NCBI GenBank assembly: GCA_001770205.1
Contig: MEQL01000052.1
Span: 1-64,000 of the forward strand
Length of the DNA: 64,000 nucleotides
Direction: 5' to 3'
DNA from: Bdellovibrionales bacterium RIFOXYD12_FULL_39_22
GTDB lineage: Bacteria > Bdellovibrionota > Bacteriovoracia > Bacteriovoracales > Bacteriovoracaceae
Below the pieces are notes generated by a model. That model made no database searches. It was not told the origin of the DNA and saw only the letters and a list, made by a program, of their open reading frames with translations. Both the position numbers and the translations under genes were made by a program. This document shows, one piece after another, positions 46,477 to 56,220 of the stretch. Numbering within the stretch: the stretch's first letter is position 1; each line of letters opens with the position of its first letter.

Positions 46477-47620
46477 TTTAGCGACAGAATTCTCCACAAC
46501 AAATCATGTGGGATCACTTTACGATCAATTCAAGAATGAAGTTTTTAATCTTTTTATTCAAGTTTTTGAAAAGATGCTTGGCCAAGGTCAGCTTCCAACT
46601 TTTGATCCAACAATGAATAAGGTTTTGGCCGCCCTCAATCTGAGCGAATATGCTGCCATATTTTCAAAAGATTGCTCTTTATGGTTTGATAAAATAACCA
46701 AATTTGAATACCTGAAAAACTGGTTAGATGATGAAAAAATTCGCGAAATAATTGTGCACTCACATAATTTTTTGCAAATTGAACTTGCCGGTAATTTTCA
46801 CAACATTAATACTATTTTACTATCTGCTTCTGATTATCAGCTTTCAATAAACTACTTGGCCTTACAAAACGGACAAGAAATAAATTTCTCCAATCCTTTC
46901 GCTAGTTTTTATACACAATTATCTTCTCGTCATTTCAGGGCCACAATTATTCATCAATCTACCTCTCCCACAAACGGACTAAAAATTTTCTTGCGAAAAA
47001 TCCAAAAACAAATCTTTCCACTGGATCGTTTTGTCCCACCAAATGGCCGCGAACTACTGGCCAAAATAGTTGAAGAAAAGGCCAATGTAATAATTTCTGG
47101 AGCAACCGGTAGTGGAAAAACTGCGCTATTAACTTCCATGGCACAACAAATACCATCTAATGAACATCTGATTATCTTAGAAGATACTTACGAAATAATT
47201 ATGGAGCGTCAGAATATTACTAGTATGCTGGCCAATCACCAACGTCCTAATAATAGTCTTAAGGACTATTGTGCCTACGCTCTACGCATGCGTCCAGATA
47301 GGATTATTGTCGGAGAATTACGCTCACATGAAATTATTCCCTTTATTTTGGCCATGAATACCGGCCATAGTGGACTACTTAGCTCTATTCATGCCAACTC
47401 GGCAGTAGATGCTCTCCATCGATTGGCCACTTTATTTTGCCTATATGGAGAGTCACGAGATATCTCCTTTGAGTTAATAATGAAGCTAATTTGTAAAAAT
47501 TTACACTACGTAATTCATATGAATCAGCGAAGAGTTGCCCATGTCATAAAAGTAATTGGCGTGGACCGGACCACTCCTTCCTTTGAAACGGTATACCAGC
47601 AAGCCGCCAACTTCTCTTGA
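46466..47620 (+). CDS. TadA/CpaF-type secretion ATPase
   Basis: 384 residues. Walker A GATGSGKT at 212-219, an Asp box (LEDTYEI), the arginine/Walker B region RMRPDRIIVGELRSHE, and the His-box GHSGLLSSIHAN, all in the order of CpaF/TadA. It powers pilus extension. N-terminal 200 residues are less conserved. It is the last gene of the locus. No TadB, TadC or prepilin peptidase follows; the next gene is a response regulator 70 bp on. Confidence 0.85.
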   Translation: MKFNLATEFSTTNHVGSLYDQFKNEVFNLFIQVFEKMLGQGQLPTFDPTMNKVLAALNLSEYAAIFSKDCSLWFDKITKFEYLKNWLDDEKIREIIVHSHNFLQIELAGNFHNINTILLSASDYQLSINYLALQNGQEINFSNPFASFYTQLSSRHFRATIIHQSTSPTNGLKIFLRKIQKQIFPLDRFVPPNGRELLAKIVEEKANVIISGATGSGKTALLTSMAQQIPSNEHLIILEDTYEIIMERQNITSMLANHQRPNNSLKDYCAYALRMRPDRIIVGELRSHEIIPFILAMNTGHSGLLSSIHANSAVDALHRLATLFCLYGESRDISFELIMKLICKNLHYVIHMNQRRVAHVIKVIGVDRTTPSFETVYQQAANFS

Positions 47621-47690
47621 ATTTTCTCTTATGTAATGTGTATAATCTAAGCGTATTAACTTTTACTAACAAACCCGAGATCCCATACTC

Positions 47691-49040
47691 ATGCGCATTT
47701 TATTTATCGATGATGATGACTCTGTAAGGCAACTTTATACTATGTTGCTAGATAATCTTGTCGATAATGTGGAAATTATTCCTGCTATTTCTGGAAATCA
47801 GGCCATTAAAATCTTAAAGGAGGATGCCAATTTTGACCTTCTACTTTGTGATTATCGCATGGAAGATGGTAACGGTGATATTGTATACCAATATATCAAA
47901 AAAAATCTTCCCAAAACTCCTTTTGTCCTTTTCACCACCGAAGATATAAACAACCTTGAAGTTTTTAAAAATTTTTTTCGAGACAACGTTCTTAATTGTT
48001 TTATTCAAAAACCAGTAAAACCGGCAAAATTCAAGCTGGATATGGCCGGACTAATCTCCAGAATAAGTAGCGGATATATACTTGAAAGTAACACCGCCTT
48101 TAAAAAAATTCGCTACATCTACTTTTTGCGATTTAATAAAGTTCTCTGTGACATCTACATAAAACTTTCAAAAGATAAATTCGTAAAATTTATCAATAGC
48201 GGTGATGAATATTCAAAAGAAAATATTAAGCGCTATTTGCGGCCAGGAGAGCAATTCCTTTACATTACAGAAAGTGATTACAATAGTTTTTCCACTACTT
48301 TTGCTCAAACACCATTCTTAATTCAAAGCGATAATTATAATAATAAACAAATTGAAAACACTGTTACCAGTACTATTGAAATCGTACATGAATTAATTCG
48401 TACAGTTGGTGTAGGGAGCACTGTTGTTTCACTTGTAGATAGCTGCGTTAGCAAAATCAATAGTGACAACAGCAATGATCCTGATCGTCTGGACGGCCTC
48501 CTCAAAAAAGTACGCAACCGACAAGATTATATTAACGATCATAGTTTTCTTGTTGCCTATATTGGCAGCGCCATCAGCAAAAAAATGGGACTTGGTAGTG
48601 ATGTTATGTTTGAAAAAGTAACATATGCGGCACTTTTACACGATGGCCTTTTAGATGATCCCCAATTTGCTTGGGAAGCCGATACCTCTCACCCTGCTCT
48701 TGTAAATTTTTCAGAAGCACAATTGAAAATCCTTCACTCCCATCCGTTGGAAACAGCAAAAATTATAAGTGACTCTCATCGTTTTCCCAAAGATGTTGAA
48801 CTAATTGTGGCCCAGCATCATGAAAATCCTGAGGGAACAGGATTTCCACGTCAATTATCTGCAGTAAAAATCTCTCCCATGGTGGCAATTTTTTTAGTGG
48901 CCCACGCCTTCGTAAATGAAATTTATAAGGTTGATTTTAACACGGCCAAGTATCGGGCCATTATCAAGCAAATGAACAAGCGCTTCAGTAAAGGTAATTA
49001 TAAACAGCCGATGAGTGCTTTGAGTGATCTATATATCTGA
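47691..49040 (+). CDS. Response regulator with HD-GYP-type domain
   Basis: 449 residues. An N-terminal receiver (acidic pocket FIDDDD, phospho-acceptor Asp54 in LLCDYRM, Lys in IQKPV), a middle part of about 150 residues without recognised domain, and a C-terminal HD domain with HD at 317-318, HSHP near 350, and HHE at 376-378 followed by GTGFP at 382-386. Classical HD-GYP enzymes read GYP where this has GFP. It probably hydrolyses cyclic-di-GMP and opposes the cyclase at 26.4 kb. The adjacent Tad locus is a possible target. Confidence 0.8.
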   Translation: MRILFIDDDDSVRQLYTMLLDNLVDNVEIIPAISGNQAIKILKEDANFDLLLCDYRMEDGNGDIVYQYIKKNLPKTPFVLFTTEDINNLEVFKNFFRDNVLNCFIQKPVKPAKFKLDMAGLISRISSGYILESNTAFKKIRYIYFLRFNKVLCDIYIKLSKDKFVKFINSGDEYSKENIKRYLRPGEQFLYITESDYNSFSTTFAQTPFLIQSDNYNNKQIENTVTSTIEIVHELIRTVGVGSTVVSLVDSCVSKINSDNSNDPDRLDGLLKKVRNRQDYINDHSFLVAYIGSAISKKMGLGSDVMFEKVTYAALLHDGLLDDPQFAWEADTSHPALVNFSEAQLKILHSHPLETAKIISDSHRFPKDVELIVAQHHENPEGTGFPRQLSAVKISPMVAIFLVAHAFVNEIYKVDFNTAKYRAIIKQMNKRFSKGNYKQPMSALSDLYI

Positions 49041-49178
49041 TGATGTTATCTCATCATCAAGGTAAGTCCTTGACTATTTTACTTTGGCCGTGCTGGAAAA
49101 AAAATACTATGTCAAATTTTGCCTTTGTAGATTAAACTTAAAAAAGTAAAGAAGTTAAACACACTACTGAGGGTAAAT

Positions 49179-50057
49179 ATGTACGAACAGTATCTTGAAA
49201 AAACTAGCGAACTAATCAAAGAGCTTTTTGTTAAAATGACTTCGCTTGAAGTTAAAAATACTACTATTGAACAAAACAAGAGGAAAATAATAATCTATCC
49301 TATCGCGACTACTCATGCTTATGAAAATAGCGAAAATAACCTAACCGGCCAATTTGTACTAGGTTTTAACGATAAAACCACTGCAGAATTAGTGGCAAAC
49401 TCTCTAGGTAAACGCGCCGGTATTGCAGAAAAAGAACTAAATGAGCAGATGAAATCGGAGTTGCTCGCTGAATTTATTAACACCATCGTTGGACGAGTAC
49501 TAACTGAATGGTCAAAACTTGGATTAAAATTAAAATTCAAAGCTCCCGTATTTGGGCCTATGGCAAAAAAAGAGGCCAATGCTGAAAATTATCTGATCCT
49601 TCTTACCATGGCGAATAACATGTATATCTCTATTGGGATTACCTTTGATCAACGGGACAACCCCGAAATGAAAGGGAAAAAGGTATTGGTCGTAGATGAC
49701 TCTTTGGCAATCCGCCATGTCATATCAAAAGTTTTTCTTACCGCTGGATGCGTGGTTGAACAAGCAGTTGATGGAGTTGATGCAGTAGAAAAATTTAAAA
49801 CTTTCTCTCCCGATTTTGTTGTTATGGATCTAATCATGCCTAAACAAGATGGTCTAACCACCATTGGAGAAATACGCAAAATTGAAAAGCAAAAAACAGT
49901 TATTTTCATGCTAACGTCCACCGCAACAGACGAACAGGTTAAGCAAGCGCAGGAGTTAAAGGTGACCTCATATTTCATCAAACCTGTTAATACTGAAACT
50001 ATTTTCCACACCGCCTGCCAGGCACTAAATGGAAAAACTGTTCCTTTTCGCTTCTAG
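49179..50057 (+). CDS. CheX-like phosphatase fused to a receiver
   Basis: 292 residues. The first about 150 residues follow the CheX/CheC-like pattern: GQFVLGF, then an ExxN motif at 98-101 (EFIN) with NTIVGRVL, the phosphatase helix. The second half (165-290) is a receiver with Asp pair 173-174, phospho-acceptor Asp217 (VVMDLIMP), Thr in LTS, and Lys in FIKPV. A phosphatase domain fused to its possible substrate suggests self-limiting phospho-signalling. GAGGG precedes ATG. No chemotaxis cluster is adjacent in this window. Confidence 0.8.
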   Translation: MYEQYLEKTSELIKELFVKMTSLEVKNTTIEQNKRKIIIYPIATTHAYENSENNLTGQFVLGFNDKTTAELVANSLGKRAGIAEKELNEQMKSELLAEFINTIVGRVLTEWSKLGLKLKFKAPVFGPMAKKEANAENYLILLTMANNMYISIGITFDQRDNPEMKGKKVLVVDDSLAIRHVISKVFLTAGCVVEQAVDGVDAVEKFKTFSPDFVVMDLIMPKQDGLTTIGEIRKIEKQKTVIFMLTSTATDEQVKQAQELKVTSYFIKPVNTETIFHTACQALNGKTVPFRF

Positions 50058-50134
50058 TTTGTAATAATTCGCCTTTTACTTATTCTTTTTTTTTGTAGTA
50101 AACTACTTCTGACAAAAAACATGGAGGTTTTGTT

Positions 50135-51358
50135 ATGAAGGCACGTTTACTCTTTATTACCCTTTTTCTTTGCTATTTTTTACTATCCTGCCAAAACGTT
50201 CTTGCTGACACCTGGATAACTACCAATAGCTCCACCTTGGATTTTCTTCGCATACAAAATCTCGATGAGGATCTTACTCCTACTGATTACATCTTGGGCA
50301 ACTATATTTCTGCAATTAGACTTTCCGAAAGTGGGGCAGAAAAATTAGCGTTCATTTTAAAATCTCAAAGCGCACAGTTAGGTGGATTCATCGTGCACTC
50401 AAGCTATGAGGAAGCACAAAAAGCAATGTACGAAGCTGAACAGAAGATATGGAGCGATTATGTTTCCATCATCCCCTACACTATCGACCAAGACAAAATA
50501 GTTACCCCGCTAATTGCCCAGGTAAATGAAGCGGACATTACTGCAACTATCGCCAAGCTATCGAGCTACGAAACCAGATATCATAAATCAGATAGTGGAA
50601 AGGAGTCGCAATTGTGGCTGGCCGACTATTGGGGTTCTCTGACAAAAGGCCGCAAGGATATTTCGATAGAAGTAGTAACTCACAAAAAAACTCCTCAACC
50701 ATCAATCATTCTGACTGTTAGTGGAACAAAATATCCTAACGAAATCGTTGTTGTTGGCGGACACGGCGACTCAATGCCAGGTGGCATTTGGGGGAGAATG
50801 GGATCTGGGCCAGCACCAGGAGCAGATGATAATGCCTCTGGTATTGCCACCATTACAGAAGTTATTCGTCTTATTGTGGCCAATGATTTAACTCCTAATC
50901 GAACGATCAAATTCATCTCTTATGCTGCAGAAGAAGTTGGCCTAGTTGGTTCTGGGGAGATTGCTAGTAATTATAAGAAAAACAAACAGAACGTTATTGG
51001 CGCCCTACAGTTAGATATGGTAAACTACCGAGGATCTGCCCTGGAAATGTATCTGGTAAATGATTACACCAGTTCCGCACAAAATAATTTCCTTGGAAAA
51101 CTCATTGATTACTACTTAAAATTTACCTGGGGAACAATCAAGTGTGGCTATGGCTGCTCTGATCACGCTTCTTGGAACGCTGCAGGCTTTCCGGCATCTG
51201 TTCCTTTTGAATCAACTATGGATGAATATAATCCGAATATCCATTCCAAAAAAGATACGCTGGATGTAACGAATGGGCACTCTTATAATGCTGTTAAATT
51301 TGCTAAATTGGCCCTGGCCTATACTATTGAGCTAGCAAAATTTAATTTTAGTCGATGA
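50135..51358 (+). CDS. Secreted M28 leucyl-type aminopeptidase
   Basis: 407 residues. Signal peptide with an embedded LLSC that may be a lipobox. The M28 zinc ligands are all present: H210 (GGHGDS), D231/D232 (GADDNASG), E266-E267 (AAEEVGL), D294 (QLDMVNY) and H370 (NIHSKKD). The GYGCSDHASWNAAGFP block is characteristic of the Vibrio proteolytica leucyl aminopeptidase group. It would remove N-terminal residues from peptides outside the cytoplasm. GGAGG precedes ATG. Confidence 0.9.
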   Translation: MKARLLFITLFLCYFLLSCQNVLADTWITTNSSTLDFLRIQNLDEDLTPTDYILGNYISAIRLSESGAEKLAFILKSQSAQLGGFIVHSSYEEAQKAMYEAEQKIWSDYVSIIPYTIDQDKIVTPLIAQVNEADITATIAKLSSYETRYHKSDSGKESQLWLADYWGSLTKGRKDISIEVVTHKKTPQPSIILTVSGTKYPNEIVVVGGHGDSMPGGIWGRMGSGPAPGADDNASGIATITEVIRLIVANDLTPNRTIKFISYAAEEVGLVGSGEIASNYKKNKQNVIGALQLDMVNYRGSALEMYLVNDYTSSAQNNFLGKLIDYYLKFTWGTIKCGYGCSDHASWNAAGFPASVPFESTMDEYNPNIHSKKDTLDVTNGHSYNAVKFAKLALAYTIELAKFNFSR

Positions 51359-51369
51359 CTCTTACTACT

Positions 51370-52209
51370 CTACTCACAATTGTCTTTTATCTCTATATCA
51401 TCCGAATCGTCACCTATGGCCACCCGGATAGTGGCGGTATATGCATCCTCACATCCTAAAAAGCGTACCGTCGCACTTCCTTCTACTCCCCTAGTAAAAG
51501 TAGACGTAATTGTTCCGGAGGTAGGATAGCAACAAGAAGAATCATCCCATCTTAAATTGCGAAACACATGCTTCGCATTAAACTGCGCAACGTTATGATA
51601 TACCATTAAAGTTCCAGATTCTATCTGTCGATCTCCACGCGCAATGCTATTTAGATGAATGGCCGAAGATGTTTTAACGGAGACATTGACTAACTCTGCT
51701 CCGGCCGGGGTCTTAATAGATTTATTCATTCCCAAAATAGTTAACTCATAATCAGAGGAACTGTTTCTTAAAATTTTAATTCCGCCTCCTATGGTGGTTC
51801 CCTCCCAGTTTTGCGCCTCTTCACTAGTAGACGTTAGTTTTAAACTTGGTGTAGTTACCCTAATGGTAGCAGTGCGAATTAATTCCTCTCCATTTATATC
51901 GAGAGCACAATTATCATTATTGCTATCGTTATCCTTAAATGATTTGGTCACTTGTCCAGAGGTGGAGTAAGCCCCGGAAGTCCGATTAACAGTTGCAGTG
52001 CATCCTACTAGGTTCTGTTCTGTATAAAAATCCATTAGACGCTCTCCCGAATCTGCGTCCAGCGCACCACCATCAATTATTGGTAATGACGTATTAACTG
52101 ATTCCGCAACATAATCAAAACTTAATTCTTCTGCTGGCTTGGGAGCACATGACGCAAAAAGGCCGGCCAATACAATAATCATAAAACTAAGATGCAAAAA
52201 AAATCTCAT
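51370..52209 (-). CDS. Lipoprotein of unknown function
   Basis: 279 residues. Lipobox FASC (Cys at about residue 21). The mature part is beta-rich with seven Cys and repeats a pattern of GxVTxSF or TITSTFTRG near residues 87 and 231, hinting at two related halves. ATG overlaps the stop of rsmJ (ATGA). No family is recognised. Confidence 0.6.
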   Translation of the reverse strand: MRFFLHLSFMIIVLAGLFASCAPKPAEELSFDYVAESVNTSLPIIDGGALDADSGERLMDFYTEQNLVGCTATVNRTSGAYSTSGQVTKSFKDNDSNNDNCALDINGEELIRTATIRVTTPSLKLTSTSEEAQNWEGTTIGGGIKILRNSSSDYELTILGMNKSIKTPAGAELVNVSVKTSSAIHLNSIARGDRQIESGTLMVYHNVAQFNAKHVFRNLRWDDSSCCYPTSGTITSTFTRGVEGSATVRFLGCEDAYTATIRVAIGDDSDDIEIKDNCE

Positions 52210-52988
52210 AGCTTTTCTCCCGAGGGCTCAAAATGAGTTGGGGTTAAATATACATCATAACGAGTGCTTTTACCCGCGAAAACTATATCTGGTGGCCTTT
52301 TTCCAAGTGTCGGTGCTGCCAATGAGCGTTTTACAACCACACGCGAAGTTGCGTGCTGCAAGGCCCACTCAAAAAGATTTTCGGCATCATAATGATCAAC
52401 CGGACCTAATAACTCTCGCAAAATCTGCATCTCTTTTTTCGGTAAGGAATTTTTTTTCTTTTCCGGATACATCGGATCCAAATATATAACGTCGCTCTTT
52501 TTATTATAAATACGACAATCGCCGCCAAACAAAGTGAAGCGACTTTTAAAAATATCCTTAAGCTGTGGGTCCACTTCGCTCGCGCGGCCAATGGCATCTT
52601 CAATTAATATGTGTAAAATAAAAGAGCGTTCAAAGGCAACTACCGATGCCCCCATTGCTAGCATCAAAATCGAATCATCTGCTACTCCACAAGTAGCGTC
52701 CAATATTTTCATCTCTTTTCCTGATGCTCGATGAAGTCCTAGCGCTTTGGCAAAAGGTTCACGCGAAAGAACATAGCGCATGCTTTGATGATATTGCCAC
52801 TTTTTCCACAAATCGATCAAAAGATGCAGTGGCCTTTTTGGGGTTTTATTCCCAATACAAACCAAAGAGAGAGTGCCGGATTGCTCATGTAAATACCAAG
52901 AAAACCCAGCAGGTTGCTCCACAACTTCTAAGTTGTGTTCTCGCGCTAATGCCTGCAATTTTTCTGGCAACTGCAAACCGTTCTCCAC
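52206..52988 (-). CDS. rsmJ: 16S rRNA m2G1516 methyltransferase
   Basis: 260 residues. The SAM-binding part has DATCGVADDSI and the catalytic region YLDPMYPEKKKNSLPKKEM, followed by RVVVKRSLAAP and GKSTRYDVY, which together fit RsmJ (UPF0341). It methylates G1516 of 16S rRNA. No ATG is available; GTG 52988 is the likely start, and the frame remains open a few codons upstream. Coupled to the downstream lipoprotein gene by ATGA overlap; divergent from gcvP. Confidence 0.85.
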   Translation of the reverse strand: MENGLQLPEKLQALAREHNLEVVEQPAGFSWYLHEQSGTLSLVCIGNKTPKRPLHLLIDLWKKWQYHQSMRYVLSREPFAKALGLHRASGKEMKILDATCGVADDSILMLAMGASVVAFERSFILHILIEDAIGRASEVDPQLKDIFKSRFTLFGGDCRIYNKKSDVIYLDPMYPEKKKNSLPKKEMQILRELLGPVDHYDAENLFEWALQHATSRVVVKRSLAAPTLGKRPPDIVFAGKSTRYDVYLTPTHFEPSGEKL

Positions 52989-53123
52989 CCAAATTGCAAT
53001 TTTTTTGCTATTGTTCTGGATAAGTCACCTTGTTTTATGATAAAAATTCCACTCGTTACTATTTTTTTGCTCGCAATTATAATGCTAGCAAATCGTTACC
53101 TATCCAACAAGGAGAGATATAAT

Positions 53124-56100
53124 ATGAGCAAATCATTCGCTGAACTTCCCTACAATCCGCACAATCTTCCACGTGAATTAAAACAATTTTATATCTCTGC
53201 CAGTAATGATGAAATCAAATCCATGTTAAAAGAATTGGGCCTCTCCTCTTTGGAGCAACTGTATGAGCACATTCCAGAAGAAATTAAATTCAAAGAAGAT
53301 GTTGGCATCGGGCCGGGACTATCCTATCAAGAATTAATTGAACACATTTCTTCTATCGGAGCAAAAAATCATCTGGCCAGCTCCTTTATCGGCGATGGAT
53401 TAAAAAATTTCAAAGAAAGTGAAATTGTGAAATATGTTAGCAATATACGTGAACTTACGACCGCCTACACTCCTTATCAACCAGAGCGAAGTCAAGGGAC
53501 ACTGCAAACGCTTTGGCTTTATGCTCAGACACTCAGCAAATTGACTGGATTTGAAGCAATTAACTCCTCTATGTATGATCGGGCCACCTGCCTTTTTGAA
53601 GCATTAAATAGTGCCATTAAAATTGTTCGCAATAGCGATAGCGTTATTGTGTGTGAATCAATTTATCCGGGAGATATGAGCGTTTTAAAAACAATGGCCA
53701 CAGAATGCAAGATCAATATTGTGACAGTTCCTGTCGATAGTAAGACGGGTACCACTTCTCTTTCCACTCTAAAAGATGCCGCCAAATCCCTAGGCCCACG
53801 ACTAGCGGCGATTGCCTTCCCGCAAGTAAATGCTCTCGGCAATTTAGAAGATGTTAATGCTATTGTTGATTTGACCTCCGAATTTAAAACCTGTTCTATT
53901 GCTATTGTTGATCCTATGCTCCTGGCCACCGGAGGATTAATTCCGCCTTCTCAATTTGGCAGCAACAAGCAAGGAGCAACCATCCTGGTTGCCGAGGGAC
54001 AGCATTTGGCGATCGGCCCTAATTTTGGAGGCCCAGGCCTTGGTATTTTTGGTATTCGCTATGATGATAAAAATAAAAACAATATCCGCACCACTCCAGG
54101 ACGCTACGTCGGCAAAGGCAAGGATAATACTGGCAAAACTGCACTTTCGATCATTCTCTCCACTCGTGAGCAGCACATTCGCCGAGAAAAGGCCACTTCC
54201 AACATCTGCTCAAATGAGGCCTTTATTGCCTCCTTGGCCGGAGCATCTATATTGCAAAAGGGAGAGACCGGTATGCAAAAAAGCTGTATCACCGCTCGTA
54301 AAAATTGTGAGTGGGTGGCAACTCACCTTCTACAATTTGCCGGAGTAAAACTCGCCTATCCAGAAACTCCCTTTTTTAATGAATTTACCATAGAACTTCC
54401 ATGCAGTACCGCCACCTTCATTCAAAAAGGACGCCTGGCCGGATTGCATGTGGGCGTAGATGTTTCCAAAAGGGATAACACAAAACGCAATCTTTTAATG
54501 ATCTGTGTTACCGACATACAAGAAGAGACAGATTTTAAAAAGCTATTTTCCTTTTTCACTAGCGAATTTGGTGATCCCAAAACGGCCGCAAGCGAAATAC
54601 CTCACGGGCCTTATAAATTTAATCGCACAGCCAATATGATTAATAATCCCGTTTATACCTACGATAAACCACATATTCCGTCCATTCCTAGTGCCCTTTT
54701 ACGTCAAGGCCCAGTTGGCCTTCCCCATTTTTCACTCGATGAGTTAAAAAGATTTTATGATAAACTAGGAGCGCAAAATGTAAGTCCTGATAGTAACATT
54801 TACCCACTTGGTTCTTGCACCATGAAGTACAACCCCTACGTCAACGACTACTTGGCCGGACTTTCTAATTTTACACAAACTCATCCACAAGCACCTATCG
54901 AAGATGTACAAGGTAATTTAGAAATTTTGTACAATATCCAAGAGATGTTTAAAAAAATCACTGGCCTTGCGGCAGTTACTACTCAACCAGTGGCCGGAGC
55001 ACATGGAGAATTAACTGGAATAAAACTCTTCCAGGCCTACCATAGAAATAATGGAGAAGATAAGCAGCGCAACGTAATCATCATTCCACACTCCGCCCAC
55101 GGAACTAATCCGGCCACAGCAACAGTTGCTGGCCTTGAAACTAAATGTGTTGATGGAATAAATTATGGAATCGTTCTGGTGGAGGCGGGAGCTAATGGCC
55201 AAATTGATCTTACACAATTAAAAAAACTCGTCAGTGAATATAACAAACGCATCGTTGGTGTTATGATAACCAACCCCAACACCTCTGGAATTTTTGAAAC
55301 CAAATTTAAAGAAATTGCTGACCTTATTCACTCTGTCGGCGGACTAGTATATATGGACGGTGCCAATATGAACGCTATTGCTGGTTGGGTTAATATGGGC
55401 AAAATGGGGGTCGATGCTATCCATAACAATCTACACAAAACATGGTCTATATCTCACGGAGGTGGTGGCCCAGGCGATGCTATCGTTGCCGTCTCCAGTA
55501 AATTGATCGATTTCCTACCTGGTATTCAAGTGGTAAAAAAAGGTAATCTTTTCACCACCGAAATCCCCCAAAAGAGCATTGGCCAAATGCATCGCCATTT
55601 TGGAAACTTTGCGCACAAGATTCGTGGCCTTAGTTATCTCAAGGCCCTCGGAGACCAAGGCATTCGCCAAATGTCGGCAGTAGCAGTACTATCTGCACGC
55701 TACCTAGAGAAAAAGTTAAAAAATATTTACTCCTTTTTACCGGCCAATACCAATAATGAAATTCGTATGCACGAATTCATTATTACGTTAGCAGAGGAAC
55801 TTTTTGCTAAAATTGAAAAATCTGGAACTGCCAAAGCGCAAGTTATTGCTAAGGTTGGCAAACTATTTTTGGATTATGGACTACATGCTCCAACCGTGGC
55901 ATTTCCAGAAGTGTTTGGACTTATGATTGAACCAACCGAGAGCTATACCAAAGCAGAACTTGATCGCTTCATTGATATTCTAACTGAAATGCACTATTTG
56001 CTGAATGAAAACCCAGAAGTCTTAAAAACCGTTCCTCATTTTACCCCAATTGGGAAAGTGGACGAGGTAGACGCTAATAAAAATGTGCTGCTATCTGAAG

Positions 56101-56216
56101 CACTAACCTCTCTTCCAGAAGTTTATCCCAATAAAATTACTCCTACCGAACTAGCGCAAATGAGTGTTCGAGATATTACCAAGAAAATTGTTGAGGCACA
56201 TAAAAAAGCGATGTAG
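53124..56216 (+). CDS. gcvP: Glycine dehydrogenase (decarboxylating), fused GcvPA-GcvPB type
   Basis: 1030 residues from ATG 53124, with AAGGAGAG at good spacing; the open frame before it (from 53037) is a chance extension. The P protein of the glycine cleavage system decarboxylates glycine on PLP. Residues 1-about 450 read like the alpha subunit (YTPYQPERSQGTLQ, SMYDRAT), and about 490-1030 like the beta subunit (YPLGSCTMKYNP, QPVAGAHGELTG, AHGTNPATATVAG, NTSGIFE). The PLP Lys is K772 in LHKTW, before GGGGPG. Local words follow the two-subunit family more than the 957-residue E. coli form. GcvT and GcvH are not in the window. Confidence 0.9.
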   Translation: MSKSFAELPYNPHNLPRELKQFYISASNDEIKSMLKELGLSSLEQLYEHIPEEIKFKEDVGIGPGLSYQELIEHISSIGAKNHLASSFIGDGLKNFKESEIVKYVSNIRELTTAYTPYQPERSQGTLQTLWLYAQTLSKLTGFEAINSSMYDRATCLFEALNSAIKIVRNSDSVIVCESIYPGDMSVLKTMATECKINIVTVPVDSKTGTTSLSTLKDAAKSLGPRLAAIAFPQVNALGNLEDVNAIVDLTSEFKTCSIAIVDPMLLATGGLIPPSQFGSNKQGATILVAEGQHLAIGPNFGGPGLGIFGIRYDDKNKNNIRTTPGRYVGKGKDNTGKTALSIILSTREQHIRREKATSNICSNEAFIASLAGASILQKGETGMQKSCITARKNCEWVATHLLQFAGVKLAYPETPFFNEFTIELPCSTATFIQKGRLAGLHVGVDVSKRDNTKRNLLMICVTDIQEETDFKKLFSFFTSEFGDPKTAASEIPHGPYKFNRTANMINNPVYTYDKPHIPSIPSALLRQGPVGLPHFSLDELKRFYDKLGAQNVSPDSNIYPLGSCTMKYNPYVNDYLAGLSNFTQTHPQAPIEDVQGNLEILYNIQEMFKKITGLAAVTTQPVAGAHGELTGIKLFQAYHRNNGEDKQRNVIIIPHSAHGTNPATATVAGLETKCVDGINYGIVLVEAGANGQIDLTQLKKLVSEYNKRIVGVMITNPNTSGIFETKFKEIADLIHSVGGLVYMDGANMNAIAGWVNMGKMGVDAIHNNLHKTWSISHGGGGPGDAIVAVSSKLIDFLPGIQVVKKGNLFTTEIPQKSIGQMHRHFGNFAHKIRGLSYLKALGDQGIRQMSAVAVLSARYLEKKLKNIYSFLPANTNNEIRMHEFIITLAEELFAKIEKSGTAKAQVIAKVGKLFLDYGLHAPTVAFPEVFGLMIEPTESYTKAELDRFIDILTEMHYLLNENPEVLKTVPHFTPIGKVDEVDANKNVLLSEALTSLPEVYPNKITPTELAQMSVRDITKKIVEAHKKAM

Positions 56217-56220
56217 CTTT

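Noticed and set aside
53037..53123. N-terminal hydrophobic extension of the glycine decarboxylase
   Set aside because: ATG 53124 has a strong ribosome binding site and begins the conserved sequence; a signal-like extension makes no sense for this cytoplasmic enzyme.
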